Shown here: positions 16,097 to 25,540 of the stretch, piece after piece | Layout: every line of letters begins with the position of its first letter | How positions within the stretch are numbered: the first letter of the stretch is position 1 | Origin: JBBSOK01 sp038259825 | Lineage (GTDB): Bacteria > Bacteroidota > Bacteroidia > Flavobacteriales > Flavobacteriaceae | Assembly (NCBI GenBank): GCA_038259825.1 | Contig: JBBSOK010000013.1 | Coordinates: 1 to 37,009 of the forward strand | Length of the DNA: 37,009 bases | Direction: 5' to 3' | Notes under the pieces: generated by a model | What the model was told of the DNA's origin: nothing | The model's input: the letters and a program-made list of their open reading frames with translations, nothing else | Database searches by the model: none | Position numbers and translations under genes: made by a program

Positions 16097-17308
16097 TTAT
16101 GACAGTATAGGTTTGGCAATAGTAAACGTAAAAGTAGTTCCATTTTTTAATACTGAATTAACCCAAATTTTTCCACCTAGTTTAGTTACCAACTTTTGAA
16201 CAGTGCTTAGGCCTATTCCTTTACCCTTGTTTCCATTTCTGTCCACAGAATCAACGGTCGTAAACAGGTCGAAAATATGGTCTAGTTTTTCTTCCGGAAT
16301 ACCCATTCCGTTGTCAATAACTTTTAGTGTGTATGAATCTTTATCTTCGGAGCAGGTAATATTTACAACAACCTTTTCCTTAAAATTATATTTTAGACTG
16401 TTTCCAATTAAATTAATAAGTATTTGTTCTAGAGCTACTCGATTTGTGACTAATTCAACATTTTCTTCAGGTAGATGGATTTCGCAATCATAATTTATAT
16501 TCAACAAATCGACAATTTCTTCAAGCAAATGATTAAGATCAAATTCCTCATATTTTAAACTGGCAGTATGATCACTTTGGTAATGCTGTAAAAGAGAAGT
16601 AACATAATCACTTAATACAAATGAAGATTGCTTTAAATAATCCAAATAGCCTAGAGCTTGTTGGTCCAAGGCGCTTTCATATTTAGCGCGAAGCATATCG
16701 CTAGTTAAAATAATATTTGCAAGTGGCATTTTAATATCGTGGGAAACAATGCCGGCAAAATTTAATAAATCGGCATTTTTTTCTTTTAATAGAACTTGTA
16801 CTTTTTGAAGTTCTATATTTTTTTTTCGAGCTTCAAACAAATTCATAACTTGTTTTGCAAGTGTTCTTAATGCTATTAATTGGCTTTCCTTCAATGTTCT
16901 AGGTTTTGAATCAAAAACGCATAATGTTCCTAAAATATAACCGTCTTCATTAACCAATTTTACGCCTGCATAAAAAACTAATTTATGTTCATTTACAACT
17001 GGATTATCGAAAAATCGTTCATCCTTACGGGCATCTTCTACTATAAATACATCAGATTTGTCTACAATTGCGTGACCGCAAAATGATACATCCCGTGGAG
17101 ATTCTCCAATTGCTAAGCCATAATGTGATTTTAAAAAATTGGTATCGCTTTCCATAATTGTCACCAAAGCAATAGGCACATCGCAAATAGCTGCGGTTAA
17201 AGCTGTTATGTTTTCATAATCTTCTTCTGGAAGGGTATTAGCAATATCGTAATCTCTAAGAGCCGCTAATCGGGCTGCTTCGTTTGCTGGTAAAGGTGGA
17301 GCTATCAA
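16097..17308 (-). CDS. GAF-domain sensor histidine kinase (soluble), TTG start
   Basis: This 403-residue protein joins an N-terminal GAF domain (about 28-160, DYENITALTAAICDVPIALV), a HisKA dimerisation domain and a HATPase domain. The phosphorylated histidine is H190 in VSHDIKMPL. ATP-binding boxes are present: N-box NLIGNSLKYN, G1 DNGMGIPEEKL, and G2 NKGKGIGLSTVQKL. There is no membrane helix, so it senses a cytoplasmic signal through the GAF domain. No response regulator gene adjoins it, making it an orphan kinase. The start must be TTG at 17306-17308, because the codon immediately upstream in frame is TAA and the conserved N-terminus (PPLPANEAARLAAL) begins at once. Confidence 0.92.
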   Translation of the reverse strand: MIAPPLPANEAARLAALRDYDIANTLPEEDYENITALTAAICDVPIALVTIMESDTNFLKSHYGLAIGESPRDVSFCGHAIVDKSDVFIVEDARKDERFFDNPVVNEHKLVFYAGVKLVNEDGYILGTLCVFDSKPRTLKESQLIALRTLAKQVMNLFEARKKNIELQKVQVLLKEKNADLLNFAGIVSHDIKMPLANIILTSDMLRAKYESALDQQALGYLDYLKQSSFVLSDYVTSLLQHYQSDHTASLKYEEFDLNHLLEEIVDLLNINYDCEIHLPEENVELVTNRVALEQILINLIGNSLKYNFKEKVVVNITCSEDKDSYTLKVIDNGMGIPEEKLDHIFDLFTTVDSVDRNGNKGKGIGLSTVQKLVTKLGGKIWVNSVLKNGTTFTFTIAKPILS

Positions 17309-17404
17309 TTAATTGGTTTTTTTAAAAATCGTATAAATATACTATATATATTGGTCGTTAAAAAACGTGAGTTCAAGAATGTTATAGAACAGTTAAATAA
17401 ACAG

Positions 17405-18169
17405 TTAAAAACGTTCAAAAGCGCCTAAACCAAATAATGCAAAATCATATTTAACAGGGTCTTTCGAGTCTAAGGTTCTTAATTTTTTGTCTAATAGATT
17501 CAATGCTTTTCCATCATTTTGCTTTCTTTTAAGCAATTCAAGTTTTCTGGCAATATTCCCACTATGCACATCTAAAGGACAAGAAAGTTGCGATGGATTT
17601 AGTGAATTCCAAATTCCAAAATCAACTCCTTTAGTATCTTTTCTAACCATCCATCGCAAAAACATATTTATGCGTTTTGCAGCGCTATTCTTTAATGGGT
17701 CGCTAACGTGTTTTTTAGTCCTTTCTTCATGTGGTAAACTGAAAAATGCTTTTTTGAAGTGATGAATTGAATTTTGAAGCGAATCTTTTTCAGCATTTAA
17801 AGCGAAGGCGGCTTCTAATCCTTTTTCATTTTTATAAATATTTTGAAGGGAAATTAAAAAATAATGTAAATCGTTTTCATTAAAAGTTCTGTGTACGAAT
17901 CCAGAAAGCAACCTTTTATTATTTTCAGAATAGTTTTGAACGAAATCCAAAGGCGAATTGCCCATAATTTCAATTAACTTATGACCGTTATTTATGATAC
18001 TTTTTCTATTTCCCCAAGCTATTGTGGCAATTAGAAAACCCATTATTTCAATATCTTCTTTTACGGTAAAAAAATGGGGAATTTGTATTGGATCGGTTTC
18101 AATAAAATTGGGATTATTATAAAAATCGGCTTTTTCGTCAAGAAATTCTTTTAATTCTGTTTTATTCAA
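17405..18169 (-). CDS. TIGR02757 family protein, TTG start
   Basis: This 254-residue soluble protein matches the TIGR02757 (DUF2400) family, which is widespread in Bacteroidota and has no proven function. Recognisable stretches are FLDEKADFYNNPNFIETDPI near the N-terminus, the central AAKRINMFLRWMVRKDTKGVDFGIW, and LSCPLDVHSGNIARKL. The helical, arginine-rich core recalls helix-hairpin-helix DNA glycosylases, and DVH could be a catalytic or metal-binding triplet; that is a guess. The start is TTG at 18167-18169: no ATG lies upstream in frame before a stop near 18203, and the family N-terminus follows directly. The gene is 41 nt behind the ABC ATPase gene on the same strand. Confidence 0.88.
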   Translation of the reverse strand: MNKTELKEFLDEKADFYNNPNFIETDPIQIPHFFTVKEDIEIMGFLIATIAWGNRKSIINNGHKLIEIMGNSPLDFVQNYSENNKRLLSGFVHRTFNENDLHYFLISLQNIYKNEKGLEAAFALNAEKDSLQNSIHHFKKAFFSLPHEERTKKHVSDPLKNSAAKRINMFLRWMVRKDTKGVDFGIWNSLNPSQLSCPLDVHSGNIARKLELLKRKQNDGKALNLLDKKLRTLDSKDPVKYDFALFGLGAFERF

Positions 18170-18210
18170 TAGTAATATTTGTTTAGAATAGAATTGATTA
18201 TTTTAATAAA

Positions 18211-18870
18211 TTAAACAACTATCATTCCGTCTTGCATAACCAATTTACGGTCTGCCATATTTGCCAATTCTTCGTTATGCGTTACGATTATAAACGTTTG
18301 TCCAAATTCATCCCGAAGTTTAAAAAAAAGTTGGTGAAGATTTTCTGCACTTTCAGTGTCAAGATTTCCACTTGGCTCATCAGCTAAAATTATTCCTGGG
18401 TTATTAATTAGTGCTCTTGCAACGGCAACTCGTTGTTGCTCACCGCCAGATAAAGCGTTAGGCTTGTGTTCTATTCTATGGGAAAGGCCAAGAAAATGTA
18501 ATAACTCCTTTGCTTTTTTGGTAGCGTCCGCTTTTGGGGTATTTTTGATAAAAGCAGGAATACAAACATTTTCTAGTGCTGTAAATTCTGGTAATAATTG
18601 ATGAAATTGAAAAATAAAGCCCAAATGCTCATTTCTAAATTTAGCAAGCTGTTTTCTATTTAAGTTCCCAATTTCTGTGTCATTAATTACCAATGAACTT
18701 TTATTACTATCATAAGTGTCCAAAGTGCCTAAAATTTGAAGCAAGGTAGTTTTACCAGCTCCAGAAGCTCCAACGATTGAGACCACTTCACTTTTTACAA
18801 TTTGAAGATCAACGCCTTTTAAAACGTGAAGGTCTCCGTAATATTTGTGGATATTTTTTGCAGTTATCAT
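18211..18870 (-). CDS. ABC transporter ATP-binding protein, LolD-like
   Basis: This 219-residue ATPase belongs to the MacB/LolD group. It has Walker A GASGAGKTT (34-42), the Q-loop in FIFQFHQLLPEFTALENV, the signature LSGGEQQRVAVARAL, Walker B IILADEPSGNLD and the switch histidine in IIVTHNEEL. The segment DEPSGNLDTESAENLHQLF is typical of enzymes that drive lipoprotein release or membrane-remodelling transport rather than import. No permease gene is adjacent, so its LolC/E-type partner must be elsewhere. It lies 19 nt after the DUF5916 gene and 41 nt before the TIGR02757 gene, so co-transcription from the promoter at 21355-21362 is likely. Confidence 0.9.
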   Translation of the reverse strand: MITAKNIHKYYGDLHVLKGVDLQIVKSEVVSIVGASGAGKTTLLQILGTLDTYDSNKSSLVINDTEIGNLNRKQLAKFRNEHLGFIFQFHQLLPEFTALENVCIPAFIKNTPKADATKKAKELLHFLGLSHRIEHKPNALSGGEQQRVAVARALINNPGIILADEPSGNLDTESAENLHQLFFKLRDEFGQTFIIVTHNEELANMADRKLVMQDGMIVV

Positions 18871-18889
18871 TTTAGTTGAGCTTAAATTA

Positions 18890-21319
18890 TTAAGAATCTT
18901 TTTTTAACAAAGATGCAATATTATTATAATCGATAAAATAAGTAACACGCAAGGAAAGCGTATTTTGTTGGGGTTGATCGAATAAATTTTTTAAACTGTC
19001 ACCATAATTTAAAGCTGCCGCATTATCAAAGTTGAACAATTGATTTCTGTACAATAAACTTGCCTCACTACCAGGTGCAAAACGCCATCTAAAGCTTAAA
19101 TCTAAGTTCCAAATATTAAAATTTCTATTAGGGTCATTGCTTGTAATATCATATTCGGTGGGCGTACGGCTGCCGTTATCGTTTAAGGTTGAAAATTGAT
19201 TATCATTATAATCCGCCGTACTCCAAAAATTTCTAAATCGTAAATCTATTGCCTTAAACGGATCAAAATTATACGTTGCTGTTAGCGTGTTTTCGACGTT
19301 GGTAATGTCACGTTGACCGAAAAATATGTCGTTGTTATTTTTTGAAACAAAACCAATATCATTATTACTTTTATTAACTCCAGTTGAAGCAATTACCAAA
19401 AGTTGATTAGAAAAGCGATAGCGCGGCGAAATTTCGATACCAAATTCGCGTGTAGGTTGTTTATAATATGTACCGTAAAATGTATTTACATCTAGCGCAA
19501 ATTTCTTTCTATAATCTGTTGAAATAAACCCGCTAGCAAACAAATTTTTATTAAATGTTACATATCTACCTTCAACTCTTGGCTCAAAATAATCATCCTC
19601 ATTACCGCTGTAGCCAACCTCTCCGCCAAAGCCCAACCTATTCTTAGTTACAAAAAATAAGTTAAGGATTAATAGGTTTCTCGTTTGTACAGAAGGATCA
19701 TATCGTCTTTGATGCCTTGCAGTTATTTCAAATTTATAGCGATTTAAATTACCTACTGGTTCAAAAATTTCGTAGGATGCTCCTGCTACAAAATCATTAA
19801 AATTGTTAGTGAAATTAATTCCAAAGTCATTGATATCGTAGGTTTTATTGGCAAAATCGTGACCAATTCTATATCTAAAATTGCCCTTTATTTTAAAAAT
19901 ATCTATTTCAGATAAAAAACCTGAAACATTGCGAACATCGGTATTTACATTGCTCATAACAGTTCTGCCCGAAGCTCTAAAATTGTTGCCTTTATCTGCA
20001 ATATCAAAAACAAAAGCCGAAGTATTTGCATCCCGAAAGTTACCTTCACGAACAACATTTGTATTTATAAGTGAAATAGATGAATTGCCATTAAATTGTT
20101 GATCTAAAACCACAATATTATAGTTTGAAATCGGCTCCACTAAAACCTCACGAATATTTCCATTCAGCGTATCCGAAATGGTTGCAAAAGTATTTTGGGT
20201 TACAGCATTAAAAAACCCAACGCCCAACTGTTCTTTTGTCCTACCTGAAATTTTTATAGCGTTTAAAAGATTTACTCTTTCTGGAAATTCTGTAATTATT
20301 TCGTCATCATTTAACTCGTTTACATTGCCAATAGGTGCATTGCCAACTCTTCGGGAAAAGAAAATATTTCCTTTTTCAAACAAATCCGTTCCTTCGGTAA
20401 AAAATGGTCGTTGTTCTGCGAAAGTTTGTTCGAAAGGGCCTAAATTTAATGTTACATCATCAAAACCTGCCTGTCCAAAATCTGGAATTAATGTAGCGTC
20501 CAAAGTAAAACTATCGCTCAGACCGTATTTTATATCCATTCCTGCGCTAAGATTTGTTTCCGTTTCACTATCAAAATTTGTGACAGATCCTTGTACAAAA
20601 GGATAAAAAGTAAGCCTAACGGGAGGATCTATATCACGAACACCTTCAACAATGCCGTTATACTGGGTTTCTTTTCCAACACTGTTTTTTATTAAATTCC
20701 AGGTATGTGTTTCATTTCGTGAAACTATTCTTCGATAAAAATTTACACTCCAATTTTGAACTTCAACTTCTGGAAAACGTAATGCATTGTATGGGATTTT
20801 ATATTCCGCATACCAACCGTTTTCATCTTTACTAATTCTACACTCAAAAACAGTATTATATCCAAAGTCTTGATTGTTTGAAGTTACACGCGAGTCACCT
20901 ATTGTACCAGCGCTAGTAACAAAAAACCGGGTTTCATTTAAGCCATCGTTATAAGTATTTAGTGCAACCATAAATTGATCTGCCTGCACGTTTACATTAT
21001 CTCTTTGTGAAAATTGACTACTGATGGCATCTGGATTTGGATCTGAAAGATATGCAGCTATGTATACTGCTTTATCATCGTAGGCAAGCTTTATTTCACT
21101 TTTATAACTTTCTGGAATTACTCCTTCATTGCCAGGTTCGTACATATTAAAGTTTCCATAAAAAGGTAAGGTTCCCCATACGGCATCGTCTAAAAAACCA
21201 TCAATTTTAGGAGCTTCGGTTATTCGTGTAGCTTGAATGGTTTTTTTCTCTTGCGCCATAATTTGATGGCAACAAAAAAAAATAAGGATAGAAACAGTTA
21301 AATTCTTAACTAATAACAT
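18890..21319 (-). CDS. DUF5916 outer-membrane protein with a CBM9-like domain
   Basis: This 809-residue protein has a signal peptide (about residues 1-23, ending IMAQ). A family 9 carbohydrate-binding-like domain follows (about 30-230): ITEAPKIDGFLDDAVWGTLP, DDKAVYIAAYLSDPNPD and GWYAEYKIPYNALRF. The rest (about 240-809) is a DUF5916 region that predicts as an outer-membrane beta-barrel, with alternating hydrophobic strands and the ending LSLRVTYFIDYNN. CBM9-like domains often bind sugars, but a ligand has not been shown for this family, so transport or surface binding is inference. Its gene is first in a probable three-gene unit with the ABC ATPase and TIGR02757 genes; the two small gaps support this. 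Confidence 0.88.
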   Translation of the reverse strand: MLLVKNLTVSILIFFCCHQIMAQEKKTIQATRITEAPKIDGFLDDAVWGTLPFYGNFNMYEPGNEGVIPESYKSEIKLAYDDKAVYIAAYLSDPNPDAISSQFSQRDNVNVQADQFMVALNTYNDGLNETRFFVTSAGTIGDSRVTSNNQDFGYNTVFECRISKDENGWYAEYKIPYNALRFPEVEVQNWSVNFYRRIVSRNETHTWNLIKNSVGKETQYNGIVEGVRDIDPPVRLTFYPFVQGSVTNFDSETETNLSAGMDIKYGLSDSFTLDATLIPDFGQAGFDDVTLNLGPFEQTFAEQRPFFTEGTDLFEKGNIFFSRRVGNAPIGNVNELNDDEIITEFPERVNLLNAIKISGRTKEQLGVGFFNAVTQNTFATISDTLNGNIREVLVEPISNYNIVVLDQQFNGNSSISLINTNVVREGNFRDANTSAFVFDIADKGNNFRASGRTVMSNVNTDVRNVSGFLSEIDIFKIKGNFRYRIGHDFANKTYDINDFGINFTNNFNDFVAGASYEIFEPVGNLNRYKFEITARHQRRYDPSVQTRNLLILNLFFVTKNRLGFGGEVGYSGNEDDYFEPRVEGRYVTFNKNLFASGFISTDYRKKFALDVNTFYGTYYKQPTREFGIEISPRYRFSNQLLVIASTGVNKSNNDIGFVSKNNNDIFFGQRDITNVENTLTATYNFDPFKAIDLRFRNFWSTADYNDNQFSTLNDNGSRTPTEYDITSNDPNRNFNIWNLDLSFRWRFAPGSEASLLYRNQLFNFDNAAALNYGDSLKNLFDQPQQNTLSLRVTYFIDYNNIASLLKKDS

Positions 21320-21354
21320 TTTAAAAAATAGAATTGATTTTATTGAAAAAAAAA

Positions 21355-21362
21355 CAAATCTA
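21355..21362 (-). promoter_or_regulatory. Promoter -7 element for the DUF5916 gene
   Basis: The minus strand reads TAGATTTG, an exact TAnnTTTG match, about 36 nt before the ATG at 21319. A TTTG -33 element is not obvious. The divergent msrA gene starts about 100 nt away on the other strand. Confidence 0.5.
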
Positions 21363-21459
21363 CTGTAGAAAGTAACCTCGTCTCATAATTAAAAGTTAAA
21401 AATAGGTTGAAAATCTTTCAGCACATGATTTATTGTAAATTAGATTAAAAAGAAAAAAG

Positions 21460-21990
21460 ATGAATAAAGAAATTGTTTTAGCAGGTGGCTGTTTTTGGTG
21501 CACCGAAGCTGTTTTTGAGCGTATTGCTGGAGTAACAAAGGTAACCTCTGGGTATACTGGTGGTAATATTAAAAATCCAGCTTATAGGGAAATTTGTACT
21601 GGAAGAACTGGTCACGCCGAAGCCGTAAAAATTAAATATGACTCCGATACAGTAGATTTAAAAACATTATTGGAAGTATTTTTTGCTACCCACGATCCAA
21701 CTACTTTAAACCAACAAGGAAATGATAAGGGTACACAGTATAGAAGCGCAATTTTTTATGCTGATGAAGAACAACAGAAAGCAGCTGAAGATTTCATAGA
21801 TTTTCTGAAGAAAAATAATGTTTTTGAAAATGATATAGTAACCGAAATTACGCAAGTAGGCGCGTTTTATAATGCTGAAGTAGACCATCAAGAATATTAT
21901 AGTAATAATTCTTCACAACCTTATTGCCAATATATAATTGCACCAAAGGTTGATAAAATTAAAAGGTTTTATGCGGATAAATTGAAGTAA
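21460..21990 (+). CDS. msrA: Peptide-methionine (S)-S-oxide reductase
   Basis: MsrA reduces the S-epimer of methionine sulfoxide in proteins, with thioredoxin as the electron source. The 176-residue protein has the catalytic GGCFWCTEAVF motif (C11, with C14 next to it), GGNIKNPAYREICTGRTGHAEAV, and the substrate-pocket signature GNDKGTQYRSAIF. A late cysteine in QPYCQYI (C156) can act in resolving. It has no signal peptide, so it acts in the cytoplasm. The ATG at 21460 lies within an A-rich leader (AAAAAGAAAAAAG), the common translation signal in this group. It is a single gene, divergent from the DUF5916 operon. Confidence 0.96.
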   Translation: MNKEIVLAGGCFWCTEAVFERIAGVTKVTSGYTGGNIKNPAYREICTGRTGHAEAVKIKYDSDTVDLKTLLEVFFATHDPTTLNQQGNDKGTQYRSAIFYADEEQQKAAEDFIDFLKKNNVFENDIVTEITQVGAFYNAEVDHQEYYSNNSSQPYCQYIIAPKVDKIKRFYADKLK

Positions 21991-22132
21991 ATAAAAAAGA
22001 CTTTATGTTGGGTTGATATTGAAATAGCATAGCAATATTGAAAGTAATCCAAATCTGTAACATAAGTAAGGTTTAACCTACTAATCTTGGTATATTTCTT
22101 GAATTGTTTATCATAACTATAAAATCCAAATT

Positions 22133-22435
22133 ATGAAAAATCAAAAAAATACATTACTTAGAAAAGGTATATTATATGATGTTATTGGTATGATTACAAT
22201 GGTTATACCTGTAGTCGGACCTTTTTTAGATATACTTTGGGCGCCGATTGCTGCCAAAAAAATGAGTGAAATGTATAGCGGAACCGAAGGCAAAGTTGCA
22301 GCGGCAATAGTTTTTTTAGAAGAAATCTTACCGTTTACGGACTTTATTCCAACTTTTACTTTAATGTGGTGCTATACTTTTATTTGGAAGAAACAACCTA
22401 AAGTTCAAACAATTGAAGTTGAAATTGTAGATTAA
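22133..22435 (+). CDS. Small membrane protein of unknown function (100 aa)
   Basis: This 100-residue protein has two or three hydrophobic segments (about 15-40 and 67-88), with a charged loop containing KKMSEMYSGTEGK between them. Helix 1 contains VIPVVGPFLDILWAPIAAKK and helix 2 EILPFTDFIPTFTLMWCY, which resembles small conserved inner-membrane proteins found across bacteria. No function can be given. It is a single gene, 142 nt after msrA, and has its own terminator at 22440-22476. The interval between contains the imperfect promoter-like TATATTTC about 40 nt before the ATG. Confidence 0.75.
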   Translation: MKNQKNTLLRKGILYDVIGMITMVIPVVGPFLDILWAPIAAKKMSEMYSGTEGKVAAAIVFLEEILPFTDFIPTFTLMWCYTFIWKKQPKVQTIEVEIVD

Positions 22436-22439
22436 AAAA

Positions 22440-22476
22440 TTTAAAACCCATCGTATTAATTACAATGGGTTTTAAA
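22440..22476 (+). terminator. Hairpin terminator after the 22133-22435 gene
   Basis: Arms TTTAAAACCCAT (22440-22451) and ATGGGTTTTAAA (22465-22476) form a perfect 12-bp stem. The stretch after the stem is A/T-rich rather than pure T. The terminator starts 4 nt after the stop and ends 30 nt before the convergent lipoprotein gene, so it may act in both directions. Confidence 0.75.
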
Positions 22477-22506
22477 TGATAATCTTATTTAATGATTTTA
22501 GAAGAT

Positions 22507-23061
22507 TTACTGAACAGTAACATCAAATGTTGCGGCTACATCTGTTTCGCCACCTGCATCAAGAAGACCGGTATTTGGTTTAGTAGGTTCGTGACGCAAT
22601 GTAAAAGTCATATTTCCAGTACTTGTTGCGCCTGCAGTTAGTGTAAAAAGTGTTCCCAAATTATTTCCATCACTATCAAAATTAGCATAGGCAGTTGTAA
22701 CATCCAATCCGCCGCCTACGGTATAAAAAAGTTGGTGTTCTAAATCTTCTTCTTCTACTTCTTCGGTAATATTTACAGGTGGAGTTACCGATTCATTCAA
22801 AAGAAAAATTTGTCCAGAATATACTGTTCCAGCTACAAGCCCTCCAGATACTGTAATTACGGGAGGATTTGGTCCATCACCATCTAAGTCTCTAGATTGG
22901 AAGATTACTTGCGTTCCGCCTCCATTTGGATTCAGTTGTACAGTTAATGTAGTAATTAATTCTTCTTCGTTAACAATTACCGGTACATCATCTTCGTTTG
23001 AGCACGAGGAAAATAATATCGTTGCGAAAATTGCTGTTGCTAAAAATTTTATGTTTTTCAT
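22507..23061 (-). CDS. Lipoprotein paired with the TonB receptor
   Basis: This 184-residue protein has a lipoprotein signal peptide with lipobox LFSSC, the lipidated cysteine being C20. The acidic linker SNEDDVPVIVNEEE follows. The mature part is beta-rich (ITTLTVQLNPNGGGTQVIFQ; GNMTFTLRHEPTKPNTGLLD) with a central acidic cluster EEVEEEDLEHQLFYT. I recall close relatives in flavobacteria carrying the name 'type 1 periplasmic binding fold superfamily protein' and lying next to TonB receptors. It is the third gene of a three-gene unit and lies 39 nt behind the receptor. Anchored in the outer membrane, it could capture or store ligand for the receptor; the ligand is not known, a metal being inferred from the first gene. 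Confidence 0.82.
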   Translation of the reverse strand: MKNIKFLATAIFATILFSSCSNEDDVPVIVNEEELITTLTVQLNPNGGGTQVIFQSRDLDGDGPNPPVITVSGGLVAGTVYSGQIFLLNESVTPPVNITEEVEEEDLEHQLFYTVGGGLDVTTAYANFDSDGNNLGTLFTLTAGATSTGNMTFTLRHEPTKPNTGLLDAGGETDVAATFDVTVQ

Positions 23062-23100
23062 TTGTGTTGTTTTTAAAAGCTACCAATGTAGTAGTTAAGA

Positions 23101-25500
23101 TTAATAATTGAGTTTAATGTTTAATAAAAAATTTCTGCCCAAATCATCTGCATAATAACGCAAACGATTTAGGTAATTTCTGTACGATGTGTTTAAGATA
23201 TTTGTAATACCAAAACCTAAAGTGATGACCGATTTTTGATTTGCTTTAAAATCAATACTGCCATTAAAATTAAAAAGGTTGTATGCATCGGGCGGTGTAC
23301 TTACATCAACTATTTCAGTAGTTTCTGTTTCTGGTAGAAATACTGAAAAGTTATTGTCGGGAAATTCATTCTGACGGAAAACATATTCATTTTGCAACGC
23401 TAATCTCAGATTTTTAAAATCAGGATTTTGGTATACAATTCCGTTCTTCGTATTTACGGGCGGCATATTAATTAAAGACTCATCTCGTGTCCGGTCATAT
23501 CCTTTTACCAAGGAAAATTGATGATTTATTTGAAAATTTTTAACAAAAACATAGCTTGCATCAACATCAACACCAAGTAATTGTGCATTGGTCTGCCTAT
23601 ATTCCCAAACCTGAAAATTACCTCTTATAGTTTGCTCAATAGAAGTTGGTTCAATAACAATAAAGTTATTAATAGTGTTTACAAATGGGCTAACGGCAAA
23701 GCTGAAAATATCATTTTCCATTTGAAAAGTAAGCGATAATTTATGGCCAATTTCAGATGTAAAACGCAAATCGCCCAACTCAATTCGTGATGCCGAATGA
23801 TGCAAACCTTCACTAAAAAGTTCAGAAGGATTAGGAGCACGGGTGGCAAGTGAATAGTTGAACAAAATTTTATAATCTTCATTCAATGAATAAGTAGCAC
23901 CCAATGTTGCCGATGGATTTTTAAAGGTAAGCTGCGGGTTTGTTAAAATTTGGTTATCCGATTGATCTATAACTATTTCTGGAAAAAGTTGGTCATAATT
24001 TCGTGATTCCCAAAAGGACGTTCTATAAAATTTAAAAACGTCCATAAAAGTATAATCAAAACGTCCTCCAGCTTCCAAAAGCAAATTATCATTCAATTTA
24101 TAATCTAAGATTGCAAATACTCCCAAATCATATTTTTGATAATCCGGAATTAACCTGCGAACACCAGTATTTGGATCGGCAAAGTTCTTTTGATATCTTG
24201 CCATTATGCCCGTTTTAAAACCAATTTCATCTGTAAATTGCGAATCTAAATCCAGCATTACTGTATGTGTATCCAATTGAAGGTCTAAAGAAGCATTATC
24301 TTTATCTGCACCACGTCTAATGTCAAATTCTAGACGATTATTACGTTGAAAATCGTATTGAAGATTTACTTTTCCTAAATTTTCAAATCTTTTGAAACCT
24401 TTTATTCGAGCTAAATGGTGCGTTACATCTTGTTTTGGAGCAATTAAAGTATAGGTGAAATCATTTATGATTAATGGCCTCTCACTGTTTATAGCTCTTA
24501 CTTGATCTTCTGCACCGCCCAAATGCGAGGCTCTCAAAATTCCTATTTCATTTTTGAAGAGGGAATAATAGCCTTCAAAACCATAATTAAATTGATTAAA
24601 TCCTAGACTGAAAGAAACGTTTCTTTCAAAAATGCCCGTATTGCTCAAAATATAATCGGGTGCTTCAAAATCTCCAAACCGTTTAAAAGTTCCTTGCAAA
24701 GTTGTATACCAACCACTTTGAAAGCTTTTGGTTAGTTGCGAAGTAAATGAAGTACCGCGGCCATTGGTGGCTCCTGTAAAAATGCTCTTTCCGTAAAGAC
24801 TATCCTTCACCGGAATTTTTGAAGCTTCAGCAACTATTACACCACCAACAGCATCTCCACTATATTGCAGAGCACCAGCGCCTTTAATTAAGGTTAAGTT
24901 TCCGGTAGAATTAATATCAACATTTGGAGCATGTTCCGCTCCCCATTCCTGATCTTCCATTCTTACACCGTTATTTATTATAACTACTCGGCTACTGTGA
25001 AGTCCATTTATTAAAGGTTTTACAACTGTATTTCCAGTGTTGAGAGAAGATACACCACTCAAACTATTTAAAGCATCACCTAAAGTTCCACTACTAAAAC
25101 GCTCCAAATCTTCTTTTGAAATTACATTTTCGGCAAGTGTTCTTGATTTTTTGCTAAAGGCTTTTCCTTCAACCGTAATTTGATTCAATTCTTCTAAATG
25201 ATGTTCTAGTTTAAAATTTTTGGTTGTGTTGCCAGATATTTTAACTGAAAATCCTTTCGTAAGACAATACGGATGTGATATTTGAATGTTGTACGTATTA
25301 TTACAAAGGTTAGAAATTGAATATTTTCCTTCAAAATCTGTAACTACAGCCTGCTCGGTACCCGCAACAATTAGTGTTGCACCAACAAGCAATGAACCGT
25401 CGTGAAGGTCTATTACTGTGCCAGAAAGCGTGTTATCACAATTTTGTGAAAAAGATATAGTACTACTTAACAGCAGTATTAACAGTGCGTATTTGCGCAT
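23101..25500 (-). CDS. TonB-dependent receptor, probable metal uptake
   Basis: This 799-residue outer-membrane receptor has a signal peptide (ending ISFSQ), an N-terminal carboxypeptidase-regulatory-like domain (about 20-105, LSGTVIDLHDGSLLVGATLI), a plug domain (about 110-230) with GALQYSGDAVGGVI, and a 22-strand-type barrel to the end. The last residues NFLLNIKLNY end in an aromatic, as outer-membrane insertion requires. Its length and plug are those of siderophore/metal-type receptors rather than the longer SusC type, and no SusD gene is nearby. The flanking His/Cys-rich exported protein and acidic lipoprotein make a transition metal, perhaps zinc or copper, the likely cargo; this is inference. 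Gaps of 39 and 40 nt to its neighbours support one operon. Confidence 0.9.
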   Translation of the reverse strand: MRKYALLILLLSSTISFSQNCDNTLSGTVIDLHDGSLLVGATLIVAGTEQAVVTDFEGKYSISNLCNNTYNIQISHPYCLTKGFSVKISGNTTKNFKLEHHLEELNQITVEGKAFSKKSRTLAENVISKEDLERFSSGTLGDALNSLSGVSSLNTGNTVVKPLINGLHSSRVVIINNGVRMEDQEWGAEHAPNVDINSTGNLTLIKGAGALQYSGDAVGGVIVAEASKIPVKDSLYGKSIFTGATNGRGTSFTSQLTKSFQSGWYTTLQGTFKRFGDFEAPDYILSNTGIFERNVSFSLGFNQFNYGFEGYYSLFKNEIGILRASHLGGAEDQVRAINSERPLIINDFTYTLIAPKQDVTHHLARIKGFKRFENLGKVNLQYDFQRNNRLEFDIRRGADKDNASLDLQLDTHTVMLDLDSQFTDEIGFKTGIMARYQKNFADPNTGVRRLIPDYQKYDLGVFAILDYKLNDNLLLEAGGRFDYTFMDVFKFYRTSFWESRNYDQLFPEIVIDQSDNQILTNPQLTFKNPSATLGATYSLNEDYKILFNYSLATRAPNPSELFSEGLHHSASRIELGDLRFTSEIGHKLSLTFQMENDIFSFAVSPFVNTINNFIVIEPTSIEQTIRGNFQVWEYRQTNAQLLGVDVDASYVFVKNFQINHQFSLVKGYDRTRDESLINMPPVNTKNGIVYQNPDFKNLRLALQNEYVFRQNEFPDNNFSVFLPETETTEIVDVSTPPDAYNLFNFNGSIDFKANQKSVITLGFGITNILNTSYRNYLNRLRYYADDLGRNFLLNIKLNY

Positions 25501-25540
25501 ATAAATTCTTAATTAACATTTTAAAAAAAAAGTTTGTTAT

